From the NCBI GenBank assembly GCA_013399895.1, contig VXBA01005598.1, positions 248,001-312,000 on the forward strand: a stretch of DNA of 64,000 bases. Direction: 5' to 3'. A program made the translations under genes and the position numbers. The notes under the pieces are model-generated. The model worked only from the letters and a program-made list of their open reading frames with translations. It searched no databases and was not told where the DNA came from. Source of the DNA: Serilophus lunatus (Eukaryota; Chordata; Aves; Passeriformes; Eurylaimidae). Positions 49,734 to 60,600 of the stretch are shown in pieces (the stretch's first letter is position 1; each line of letters starts with the position of its first letter).

Positions 49734-49793
49734 TCTCTCTCTCTCTCTCTCCATATATATACATATATATGTATATATATGTGTATGTATATC
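49734..49793. repeat. Compound CT / TA-GT microsatellite
   Basis: A CT run (about 49734-49752) passes into TA-rich sequence with CA, GT and GTGT interruptions. It lies less than 100 bp from the TA/CA microsatellite. Short frames across it contain Tyr/Ile or Ser/Leu runs and are not genes. Confidence 0.92.
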
Positions 49794-52700
49794 TCCACAC
49801 TCAGAAAATGGGCTATTGTACTGAGCAAGCTCACACCAGTTTACATAATAGAGCTGAGCAGGATTCACATATCTAGGCATCCAGAAATTTGAAACTTCAA
49901 AGCTCTTATGTAACCACCAGGCCAGCTTTGTGTACGGCAACACACTTTTTTACCAAATGATACCTAGGGTTTACAGAAGTTCAGCTCTCCCTGCTTTTGG
50001 AGAGGACTCTGCTCTGCACTAGAGTCATATGCTGCTGCTTTTATTCCTACAGAAGCCTTAATTCCAGCCAACAAGGAGAAGAATAAAATGTTTGTGCATC
50101 AAAAGAAACTGCTTTAAACATGTTCTGCTCCCCTGCTGCATAGTCACGGTTTGGATTAGGAAATAATAGGCTGTAGGCAGCCAGGAGTCAGAGCTGAGTA
50201 AATTTTTAAAATCTTTAAAAGGAAAGCAGAAAGCTTAGAAGCTGTGCATAATTTATATCCTTCTATCATTTTCCATCTCTCGATAACCCAGAACTGTGAA
50301 CCCAGAAGCTAAAGTGACTGCTTAGAAACATCATTGAAGATCTATGTCTGATAGCTGTTATTGATTTAAACAACTTCAATTTGTTTTGTTCTAATCTCAG
50401 ATATAAAACAATGGCACCCAAAGTGTATAACTTTTCAGTGAAATAAACACTTTCCACAATTTCTAAATGTGACATTAATCTTGTTTCATGATATTCCTAG
50501 GGCTGACAACTTTTCATTATTATTCTTATCATATAGTGTACAGTGAACTAAGCTTTACATTAACTACTGGCAGACCTGAATCACAAATGTAATGTAAGAA
50601 ATTTGCTAAATTATGTTGCTGCCTGGACACAGGGATTTTGTTCTTATTCTTTGGTGAAATAAGAAAGGGTAGAAATAACTCCTTATTCACTAGGGGAAAA
50701 AAGCATAGACAGTCACGTTTTGTTTTAATTTCTATATGTTTAAAACCTTTACATTGCTTTTAGAGTTAAATTTTCTTCTTACCTATGAAACAAGTCTGAA
50801 TCAAAAGTGTGAATAGAACAAATTGTATTTGGTTTAATTTCAATTCCCTACTTAGTTTATTTTATTGCATTACACTTAGTTTGTGAAAGTCAGTGATACA
50901 AACGTTTAGATAAAATTTAGATGTATAATAAAGGTAAATTGAATCACATTAAAAAAACTGGATGAAGATCCATAATAATTGAGAGGATTAAGTTCTGCCA
51001 TATGGTAAAACATGCTCACTTAACTACAAAAAAAAAAAAAAAAAAAGGAAGACCAAGAATTGCATTTCTATTTATATATGTTCTTTGGACCAGATTTCTT
51101 TATCACTTGTAGTAAAACTACTTTTCCCACTTCAGAATATTTAATATTTATTTGTTTCTAGGAAATATTTACATTCAATGCTTATTTTGGAATTACATAA
51201 TTGAAAAAAATCTTATGAAAAATCATCAGCATGAAAAGCAAAATCTTGCCTTCCAAACTCTCATTTGCAACCTGCCTTACCTGTAGATAAATTTACATGA
51301 TCTTAAAAATGGATATTTTCAATGTAGAATTTCTAAAAAATAATTCGTCAAAGGCTATGCACAGATACATAGACATGTCATATGGAAGAAATGCCCACCT
51401 GTAAAGGACAATTTAGGGGTGGCAGCACATACTTATGGCATGGAGATATATTTTTCAACAGTCCACTTAATAAAGGGCTAATTTTCTTTTACCACAGAAA
51501 TTTCTGTGTTACTATCCAGGATAGACAGAAAGACTTCATGCTGAATTGTAACTAACAATATGAAAGGTTCTTTTTCACTTAAAATGACACTTATTTACTT
51601 CATAGATCATAGTTTCCTGGCATATCAGGAAAATGTTGCTTATTTTTAAGCTATACATCTACCACATATAAGGAAAAAAAAAAGATAATTCAAAATAGAA
51701 ATGTCTTGGTTTTCCGTTAATATTATAGCTTAGAGAAAATAAACAAAACCAGAGCAGTCTTAAAAATAATAACATCACTCAACCTCATTGCCAAATATGG
51801 CAGTCGCCAAAGACATTGTTCATAAAAGATTTTCAGAACTGACTTTATTTTACCATCCATGATATAAGTTTTTATCTCCATAGTACTGAGTGTATAGCAC
51901 CATTACATATCTCCTTTCTGTAATTTTGCTTACTTGACACTTCTGAATTATTCTTTGGAGTACTGGGTGCAAAATATACCCACTCTAATTACACTAGTTC
52001 AACAAAAGTATTACAACGCAAAATTGTCTGTGAACTGGAAAGTGTAGTTTGGGTAATGTTTCCTAATGAGACTGATACTTATTAAGTATGCCTTCCTGGT
52101 TTGTGTGAAATAGAGTTCCTACTGCTAAGGGCTAAGAGCAATCCAGCTGAAATCCATTTCATGAGAAAGTCTGCCAAAGGAGCAATTTTAAAAAAATGAG
52201 TTGCCAGATGACACCAGAAAAAAAAAATAAAAAAAGGAAAGTGATTTTTTATTTAATAAATGCCAACCGAAAGACTGATCTAAGAGAAACAAATGGTTTA
52301 GGTGATTCGACATAATTTTTTAACAAGTGAATATAATGTACTTTATAAAACGCTAGCAATCATGGACCCAGTATGTTTATACACAGAACCAGAAGTCCCA
52401 GAGCTAAGAGAGCTCTCTTATTATTTTCCCTTAGTTTGACAATCTAAATTTTAATTTTCTATTCTGTCTTTGGTTTCTGGTTAGACTTCAACCTAGTGGC
52501 TTTACCATTCCACAGTAGTAGTTGAAGCGATGCAATTCTGTTAATTACTTATAATGGTGGCTTGCTCCCAGTGGTATCAACATGCTCTTTGCTGATGCCT
52601 CTGCTGCATTCTTGCATGTCACCTTTATCCATCCAAAACCTTCTTGTTGACCATGCAGATAATGAATCTGGAAATGTGCTCTCAGGTGCTGCCTGAGTCA

Positions 52701-52984
52701 GCCTACCAGAATGTATGGGAACCTGCCTGCCAAAACTCATCTTTGGCATCTCTGACTGTGTTTGCACATCAGTCCTGGCCCAAGGCCCTGCAAAGAGTCA
52801 ACAAGATTATTCACATCTATGTTTAAAATTGGTCTTTAAAAGACTTAATTTTCATATCTAAACCCTTTCCTATAGAACAAGTGATAAAATGGTTGAAATG
52901 CTCTGGACTGTAAACACTAGGGATTCATGATTATACAGTGAAAATATGAAACAAAATAAAAAATTAATATAAAAATTGAAGACG
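49794..52984. other. Unique AT-rich DNA, no gene seen
   Basis: There is no gene or recognised transposon. A 19-nt A run lies at 51028-51046. Confidence 0.6.
51028..51046. repeat. Poly-A run, 19 nt
   Basis: A simple homopolymer. The 40 bp before it show no polyadenylation signal in a convincing position. Confidence 0.95.
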
Positions 52985-53004
52985 ACAATTGTCTAGACAA
53001 TTGT
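52985..53004. repeat. Perfect 20-bp palindrome
   Basis: ACAATTGTCTAGACAATTGT equals its own reverse complement with no spacer. It contains two ACAATTGT half-palindromes around a central CTAG. Confidence 0.9.
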
Positions 53005-56000
53005 TATGATGGATTTTCTGTGTGGCAATTCCCCCAGAACTGTCTTCATGCCTTGCTCGAGAACCCTGAAACGCAGAAGTTAACAGTGCTGAGTAATGCA
53101 ACAAATCATGTTACTCAGGGGAATAAGTGAAGGGATGTAGAGGAGACTTTCAAGTTAGCAGATGTGGAAAAGAAAAAAAATAGTTTAATGACATTATAAT
53201 TTTACAGGGATTAGAGGCCAATCTGACTTCAGTCTGAGAGTTCACATTCACATCACTGCTCATCTGGGACCTATAAAGGAGCATAAAGTTAGTTTTGGTA
53301 CAAGTCGTTCTTGTACTCCCCGTAGTATCACTTTTATTATGTCTTAGCCATCTGTTTTGTACCCAAGGAGACTAGTTGTATCTTGTAAAACCTTAATGAC
53401 TGTTAAAGTGCAAACATAGATCCCTCTTATTCACCAAAGAGGAAGTTTTGGAACTGATTTTGTCCTCTATCAGCCATACAACACAGGTCACATTCCAGGC
53501 CAGCAGAAAAATGAATAGGAAAGGTTAGTTCCACTGACTAATGAGATTCAGTATAGGAATTATCAGCCAACATTAATATTTATATCCATGATACTTTAGC
53601 ATAGAACTCAAATGAGCATTTCTACATTTTTAATGTTTCTTTTACTGGGAAAAAGATAGAGATAAATCCAATCTGAAAAAAATGCCTTGGCTGGTTAATC
53701 ACTTCAGAAACAATGGACTATTCTGTGGTAATGGCAGGATGATGCATACTTTTAAGTGATCTTCAACAATTTCATCATAGCCCCGGGCATTGCTCTGATG
53801 GGCTTGTTGAACGACAAGCCATGGGAAAGCAGTGATGGCACAGAGGGCTCCATTTTTCTCCTGGGTATCAAATATTTGGACAGTGTCTTAATTCTAGAAA
53901 TGACAATGGAGACACCCCTTGATCCATGTCTTCTACTCAGAAACAGTCACTTTATGCAGCCTATTTAAATATGAGTAAAATTGATGTTGGCGTCTGAAAA
54001 ACATGAATTTCTGTCATAATGATAAGTCACTTATTCCATAAAAAGTCATTATGAGTAAGGTATAAAAAAGGAGCAGTAGGAAAATTGTGCTGTTTTGTAA
54101 TGTTCTAATTTAAAGTGAATGAAGTTCAAACCATCAAAAAATTATAACTAAATATATGGAATTTCAAGTTCCACAGGAACATCAAAATTTTACATTAAAG
54201 AAATAAATATGCTAACAGAGGTATCTCTTAAACCATAATTTTAGAACAACATGAACTAGAATTTTTGAGGGCTTTAAAAGTTGGCTGAGAAAATTTGTGT
54301 TCACAGTAGGAAAGAAATGCCACTTGTATACTGATGACTCTTCTTTCCTAAACCAACTTTTCAGGGGCTAATGTGTTAAATTTACTATTTATGAGGTTAA
54401 TAAACCCCAATGCTATAGAAATTATAAAACCTAAATTTGGACATTAAAACATTATGAGGAAAGCCAATATTTAAAATCTTATGAAATAAGCAGAGCAGTG
54501 AATTATGCATTTTTTAAAATATAATGCTCAGTATTGAAGAGCTGATGAAATTTGGTTTAGGAATAAAGCCATATAAATTTGTAGAAAAAGCTAAGCTGCT
54601 TATGCAGCACATCCACAAGGAAATATGAAGGTGACATTGTTTACTCTACATCCATCCATCAGTAAGAAAGAAGGCAGTTTCATATAAGCACAGAGCACAA
54701 TAAGCACTTTAAATCTGCTGGTTAGATTTCACACATATATAGTAAGGTGCTGATTAGTTCTTCAAAATAATTTAGTGACAAAATTTAATCATATATGACC
54801 TGTGACTAAGAAATTTTTGTTTAATGTCTTTGAAACTCAAGCTAGCATATCTGTAATTGCAAGGTTAAAATACTATATGCTTATGACATAGATTATAAGG
54901 AAAGTGAGCTTAAAGTTAACAGTGAGAAGCTTCAGCATGTTAAGTAACTGTTAAGTGCTTTCACTGCAGTTCACTGAATCTTCTGATTAAATGAAGCAAT
55001 GTTGCCCTAGATGAAATGCTCTGTAGAAAAGCAGTGTCAGAATGACGAAGGTATGAGTGACAGTAGCCAGATCTGAATTTAGAAGAAATAAATTCTAATT
55101 TCTCTGCAGGCAGAGAAAGCTCAATGAGGCGGTAGCTCTTACTCATGTTACCAATAGCAAACAGAAGATCAGTTTTGTTAGCTCTGTTAACCAGCGATAA
55201 GAACTTACCTCTGGACAGAGAACTTGCTATTTTATTTTGCAGATTTCTCTGTGTGATGTTGTTCTGACTCCCAGCTCCACTCTGATATAAATTTGTTCAA
55301 GTAATGGAGTCGCAGTTGCAGTGGCAGCAGTACTGCAGCCTTGACCTATTGCAGACACTAAGGCTCAATGACCCTTCTCATCTCCATCTAACCCTACTTG
55401 CAGCAGCCACATCTTGAGGTAGAAAGGTTTGTGACCCCTTACACAACACTAATCTAGGTGAAAAGAGCTATTAAATTCTTGAGATTGTTCCGCAGAAGAC
55501 GACGGGGGTCTTGTAAGCACTCTCCAATCATAATGGCAAGTTGGAGCCACTGTGCTTACTTTGTCATTTGTTTCCCAGAAAGCTGGCAAGTCTCATGTTA
55601 CCACAGGGATTTTCCCCATGAGACCACCAGGTGTCTCTGCTCTAGGAACCCATCTTTCAAAAACTGCACTTTGAAAGTAGCAGTGCTGGTTAATCTTTCT
55701 GAAGAACAGTAAATGCAGGTTTGAACTTAATATTATGTACAGAATTTCTTTTTATGTATCTCTGCGATAGTAGAAAAATGAGACAAAGATCAGTTCTAAA
55801 ATGCAGTACATAGCATTTCACAACTGAAAGCTCAAAACATGGTTCAGGTCTTTACCATTAATTTTCCTATGGCTTATTTTTTGTACTGCATTTTTGATGT
55901 CAGTACAGTAATATATAGTGAGAGTATCAAATTTATAAAGGATGAGTGACATACCTTGCAATTGTATACAGCTGAGTACAGATCACAGCTAATCAGATGT

Positions 56001-57431
56001 ATCATACTGTATATTGAGTATCATACTGACAATTCTGTTATAGAATGACACATAGATCTGGATTTTTCCAGCTTTTTACATTTGTTAAATACATATGCCA
56101 CTGGACTGGCATTTGCAGATTTTTTTTCTGGCAAAGACCATAAGCATTGGTCATAATTGCTTGTTTCAATAGCTGTTTATTCCTGTTTTAACTGATTACA
56201 GCCAATTTGCAGTGTCTCACCCTGAAAAAAGCGAGGTGCATTTCTCTTGTAACACTTTTTCTGACATTTTGCTGTCCTTTGAAAGAATATTTGACACTTT
56301 CGGGAATTACAACCAGTGGAAAGAGAAGCAGTTACATAACATGAAGGATGAAGACATATTTCAGATCTGTCAGATCTGTCAATTTTTCAGTTTGGAAACA
56401 AATCACCTGTAATTGAAAAAACCCAATAAACTGCTGACCTAAGCGTACATATGATTCTCCCTAAACAACAAAATTTGTGCAGAAAAGTATAAGCTGAGTA
56501 AGGGTATAAGTTCAGTTTGGGAATAGGAATGTCTTGCAACATTTTTGACAAAGTATGAAAATGAAATTAAATTAATTCCATTCCATTATGTCAGATTTAT
56601 AACCCAAATCTAAAAAAAAAAAAAAAAATTAAAAAATTCCAGAATTTATTTTTTTCATAAGGTTATCTATATGTACACACATTCAGGAATTTCACTGCAT
56701 ATCCACTTGGAATAATTTGGCTAGAACACTTCACACTGGCTTTTACTTGGATTTTTAACTCTGAAAGTCACTGCTTGGTCTACTGAGTGTGTCAGTATGT
56801 CTGTGTGACATACATCAAGGCTTTTGTTGTAATTATTTTGCATTAGCACTAGAAATGTACATTAGTATTCGATGAAGTTTTTTTTGCATGTAGATGATAT
56901 TAAGTTGCATTTGAAAAATTCTATGATTATAACTCCTTTATTAAATAGTTATAAACTGTGAATCTGTAGTTACATGTGCTGATGTATCTAGAGATAATAT
57001 GACATACCTAGAAATACTATAACATCAGTTGAAACACTGATGGAATAAGCTACACATTTGGTCTCATAGACACAGAGAGTAGATAAAAATATGAGAAAAG
57101 TCTCTTTCTTAGTTACAAGGAAAGTTAAGTGAATCTTTTGCTGTCTATAGATTATTATGCTGACTGTACCCTGTTTATCTACATGCTTGTAACTGTGTCA
57201 CTGCATTGCAAAAACTACTATACCATGATTTATTTCCTTACATTTATTATCTAGGATTTACTTGATTTTATTTTACCACAAATTGTTCACATTTCTTGCC
57301 TCTGACCTTTTTATCGCCCTCTTTCCCCTCATTCACTTGCTCTTTTCTTAGGTGTCTCTGATCTTCTGCCTTTTGAGCTTCTCTCATTGCTGTTTTTTCC
57401 ATGTCTCTTCCAATGTTTAGAAAAATTTCTC
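53005..57431. other. Unique AT-rich DNA, no gene seen
   Basis: No gene or recognised transposon. A 70-codon plus-strand frame at 53756-53968 is slightly richer in GC but has no recognisable domain. A 17-nt A run lies at 56612-56628. A CAGATCTGT unit is repeated twice near 56361. Confidence 0.6.
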
Positions 57432-57497
57432 ATTCCTTGTTCATGAAAGACCTGTCTATTTCTTATTCCTAGTTCATGAAAGCCCTGTCTCCTTCTT
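57432..57497. repeat. 33-bp tandem duplication
   Basis: A 33-bp unit (57432-57464) is followed directly by a second copy (57465-57497) that differs at 4 positions. Both contain GTTCATGAAAG and CCTGTCT. Confidence 0.9.
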
Positions 57498-58102
57498 TTA
57501 AAAACCAATTTCTTTTATCAAGACTCCAATATTTATTTTTATACTAGAGTGATTTTCAATCTCAGATGATAAAACTTATTAATTTATACAAACTAAAATT
57601 GTAATGTATGTATTTAATTTATTTTCTTGGAGAAGTGTCATAAGTCTTTTATGCATCTAAAAAATGAAGGTCCATGTACAACTCTTTCACAAAAAGGTGG
57701 TGATTCATTTCTGTTCTTCCCAACACGCACAGAAGTAAAGAGATGTCTTTGGAATGGACAAGAAAAGGTGCAGAGATATATAGGTCTTTGATTCATTTAG
57801 AATAAAGCTGATTGCCAGCTTCATTCAGCAACATTATTTTTAAACCCATCAAGATGGTTTCACACTTAGAGTTGCAGCAAAATATTTATTCTTTCATAGA
57901 TGTTTACATAGATACTTATGATATCTATTGCTTGTAAGGCACAAAAAATAAAATGTATACATTAAGAGGAAGAACCAGAAAAGGTAAATTAAATATGAAT
58001 GAGAAAAGATTGAAAGAAAGGTCAATTAAGCAAACAGACAGTTGTGATTGTGCCAATAGAAGCATTACAGATTATTTCAGTATGACTGCTTGGGAGCCCT
58101 AC

Positions 58103-58103
<1 letters not shown>
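57498..58103. other. Unique AT-rich DNA, no gene seen
   Basis: Nothing recognisable was seen between the tandem duplication and the poly-A run. Confidence 0.65.

Positions 58104-58147
<44 letters not shown>
58104..58147. repeat. Poly-A run, 44 nt
   Basis: An uninterrupted run of 44 A after GGGAGCCCTACC. A retrocopy tail is possible, but the upstream sequence has no AATAAA signal at the expected place and no recognisable gene. Frames across it contain a long lysine run and are not genes. Confidence 0.95.
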
Positions 58148-58149
<2 letters not shown>

Positions 58150-58984
58150 AAGGAATAAAGAAAGTGAACAGGCTGAAAAAGTATAGGAAAAAGCATGAAA
58201 GAAAGTCTGAAAAAAATCAGGAAGATACAAGCAATATGATATTGTGAAAAAATGCCTGGAAGTTAATTCTTGGAAGACAAGCTATTAAGTGACTCTTGGA
58301 ACCAAATTGCTTTGACTTTCAGGTTTATGGTTACTTCTTACTCCATATGAAAGTAAGTTAGTAAGAAACACAAGAAAAAAATAATGGCTTCAAAGAATTG
58401 CTCTGTATTCCTAAGTGGAGATTAACTAAAGGCCAGAGAGTATCAACAGTTTTTCCTGCAAGCAATTTGAAAAAGAGAATGTTACTTTTAGTGACTGTCC
58501 AAGTCCCTGTATGTATCACGATTTATTTTTTTTTTTTAGCTGAAGAATGCTGTATTTTACTACCATTCATATTCCTACTTTGCCAATATTGAGAGCAATT
58601 ATAGTCGGGTCTGCAGAATCAATGTTTGAGGTCAAAGGTATATCAAGGCTTCTGAAGAATGTCTATAGTATAGACTTTTCTATTCATACATGAAGCTGAA
58701 GGTCTGAACCTGACACTACCATTCTGCTCCATGCTTATTACAGATGCCTTTTTGTTCTCATCGTAAATATATGTTGTTCTGTCAATACATAACTCTGCAG
58801 AATACTGCTGAATGCACCTGCTCCTTTCATGTTTGAAAGGTCTCTTGGTGTAGCTTTTTTGGGTTCCTATCACAGCAAACACAAGCATTCTGATTGTTGA
58901 AATAATTTGCAAGATTTCTCCATTGCAACATATATGGACATATAGAGAGAAGATAGAAGTGTTTAACATTTTTTTTGCCTGTCT
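58148..58984. other. Unique AT-rich DNA, no gene seen
   Basis: No gene or recognised transposon was seen up to the start of the interrupted CR1. A 108-codon minus-strand frame at 58643-58969 has no recognisable content. Confidence 0.6.
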
Positions 58985-59137
58985 TCAATGTGGATGATGG
59001 ACAAAGGGAGTCTCAGTGCCCTGAGCTGGAGGATCATGGCTGTGAGAATGAATGAATCACAGTGCACCCTGAAACTGTGCAGGATCTATTGCTCCTGCTG
59101 GATGCCTACAAATCTATGGGACCTACTGGAATTCATC
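58985..59137 (+). mobile_element. CR1 LINE ORF2 fragment, left part, interrupted by an LTR
   Basis: The frame starting at 59020 encodes PELEDHGCENE, a stop (TGA at 59053-59055), then TVQDLLLLLDAYKSMGPTGIH, which ends at 59136. The KSMGPTGIH block corresponds to the conserved K-S-x-G-P-D-G-I-H motif before the reverse transcriptase domain in CR1 ORF2. The CR1 sequence stops in mid-motif at ATTCATC, where the TG of an LTR begins at 59138, and the next residues of the motif (PRILKELA) appear at about 60149, after the LTR. This shows one element cut in two. Confidence 0.85.
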
Positions 59138-59323
59138 TGTAGTGGTTTGACCCTGGCCGGATATCAGGGACCCACTAAAGCCACTCTTTCACTACCCCCT
59201 GCAAATGGACAGGGGAGAGAAAATATAATGAAGGGTTTCATGAGTTAAGATAAGGACCATGACAGACCCTTTACTATTCACTGTCACAGGCAAAACAGAC
59301 TCTAAGTGGGGATATTAATTGAG

Positions 59324-59329
59324 TTTATT
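59324..59329 (-). promoter_or_regulatory. AATAAA polyadenylation signal of the inserted LTR
   Basis: TTTATT on the plus strand within GAGTTTATTGC, giving AATAAA on the minus strand about 190 bp from the LTR's 3' end. The position is compatible with an LTR R region followed by U5. Confidence 0.5.
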
Positions 59330-59559
59330 GCTAACAGGATCAGAGCTTAAGAATGAAAAGTAAAATAAAACTTAAAGACACCACGCCACCCCCTTCCAAG
59401 TCCTACCTCCTCACCTCCCAGAGGTGCAGAAAGGTGGGGAATGAGGGTTAGAGTCAGTTTTTGTTTCTGTCACTGCTCAGAGAGAGGAGTCCTTTCCCTG
59501 CTTCTTGTGAAGTCCCTCCCACGGGAGACAGTTCTCCACAAACTGCTTCAGTACAAGTC

Positions 59560-59830
59560 CATCCCATGGGCAACAGTTCTTCACACACTGCTGTCACATG
59601 AGTCACTTTTCCACAGGGTGCAGTCCTCCAGGCAAAGCTACTCCAGCATGGGTCCCCACTGGCCACAAGTCTTACCAGGAATTCCTGCTCTGGTGTGGGG
59701 TTCTCTCTCCACAAGTCAACAGGTCCCCGCCAGGACCCTGCTCCAACATGTACCTCCCATGGGGTCACAGCCTCCATACAGCATCCACGTGCTGCAGCAT
59801 GGCCTTCTCCATGGGTTGCAGGTGAATCTC
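59560..59830. repeat. Degenerate internal repeats in the LTR
   Basis: Phrases built on CTCCAGCATGGGTCC, TTCCCATGGGSNRCAG and GGGTCACA-type words recur with roughly 50-70 bp spacing. They produce frames of 75-139 codons on both strands with no protein similarity that I recognise. This LTR family, as I remember it, carries such tandem segments in this part. Confidence 0.6.
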
Positions 59831-60148
59831 TGCACCCCTGTGGTCTTCCATGGGCTGTAGGGGCACAGTTGCTCCACCATGGTCTTCACCATGAGCTCCA
59901 GAGGAACCTCAGCTGTGTCACCTGGAGCACCTCCTCTCCCTCCTTCTCTGCTGACCTTGATGTCTGTCTGCATTGTTGTTCACATGCTCTTACACTGCTC
60001 TTCTCTGGCTCCCATCTTCATCTGTCCCTCAACTTTTTTTCTCCCTTCTAAAATATGTTATCACAGAGATGTTACTGTCACTCCTGGTCGGCCTGGCCTT
60101 GGCCAGTGGTGGGTCTGTGGGTCTGTGGCTGGTATTGGCCACAGAAAA

Positions 60149-60600
60149 CCCAAGAATCCTCAAAGAGTTAGCTCTGTCAGTACATAGTCTTGCTCAATGA
60201 CTTTTAAGCAGTCTCAGGAATCTGGAGTGGTCCCAGCTGACTGGAAGCTGGTGAATGTTGTCCCAATTTTCAAGAAAGGCAAGAAGAAGGACCCCAGAAA
60301 CCACAGGCCTGTTAGTCTCACTTCATTGCCTGGTAAAATTATGGAGAAGATTATTCAGTGGAATATTGAAAAGCATCTGAAAGACAGCACAGTTGTTGTT
60401 CACAGCCACCATGGATTCATGAGAGGAAAGTTCTGTTTATCCAACATGATTTCCTTTTATGACAAGGTAATCCACCTGGTTGATCAAGGGAAGCCAGATG
60501 ATGCAATCTTTTTGGATTTCAGTAAAGCTATTGATACTGTCTCTCACAGTATCCTGCTGGATAAAACACTTAATATTATGGATCAGCAACTGGCATTTCA
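60149..60600 (+). mobile_element. CR1 LINE ORF2 fragment, right part, 3'-truncated
   Basis: The CR1 resumes after the LTR with AAGAATCCTCAAAGAGTTAG (PRILKELA) and runs through the N-terminal half of the reverse transcriptase to about 60600, where it breaks off into unrelated sequence rich in T. The 3' half of the element, with its UTR and tail, is missing. CR1 copies are normally 5'-truncated and keep their 3' end, so the missing 3' end points to a later deletion. Confidence 0.88.
60197..60585 (+). pseudogene. CR1 ORF2 reverse transcriptase fragment
   Basis: An open frame with clear family blocks in order: SGVVPADWKLVNVVPIFKKG, KDPRNHRPVSLTSLPGKIME, the HSHHGFMRGKFC segment, FYDKVIHLVDQGKPDD, and FLDFSKAIDTVSH (motif A). 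In motif A the usual KAFD is KAID. Between about 60175 and 60197 the frame shifts relative to PRILKELALSVHSLAQ just upstream, so the protein was already broken there. Motif B and the FADD box are missing because the element ends. It is a dead copy. Confidence 0.9.

Larger units (their letters stand above)
59138..60148 (-). mobile_element. Endogenous retrovirus LTR, minus strand, inserted in CR1
   Basis: About 1.0 kb. It starts TGTAGTGGTTTGACCCTGGC and contains GGACAGGGGAGAGAAAATAT, then an internal array of related segments with recurring words (GGCAACAGTTCTTCACACACTG, GGTGCAGTCCTCCAGGCAAAG, ATGGGGTCACAGCCTCCATA). It then has a TTATCACAGAGATGTTACT block and GGCCTTGGCCAGTGGTGGGTCTG near the right end. 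These blocks match, in order, a common avian retroviral LTR as I remember it, read on the minus strand. An AATAAA signal lies at 59324-59329 on the minus strand. The minus-strand 5' end (right boundary) lacks a clear TG/CA terminus and target duplication, so a small deletion there is likely. No viral gene is attached. Confidence 0.82.

Noticed and set aside
53756..53968. Possible exon in a slightly GC-richer segment
   Set aside because: No recognisable protein, no clear splice sites matched to a frame, and no neighbouring coding segment. A translated search would decide.
57953..58186. Lysine-rich plus-strand frame
   Set aside because: It is the translation of the 44-nt A run with short AT-rich flanks.
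59441..60051. Several frames of 75-139 codons on both strands
   Set aside because: They lie in the minus-strand LTR with internal tandem segments, and the reading frames follow the repeated words.
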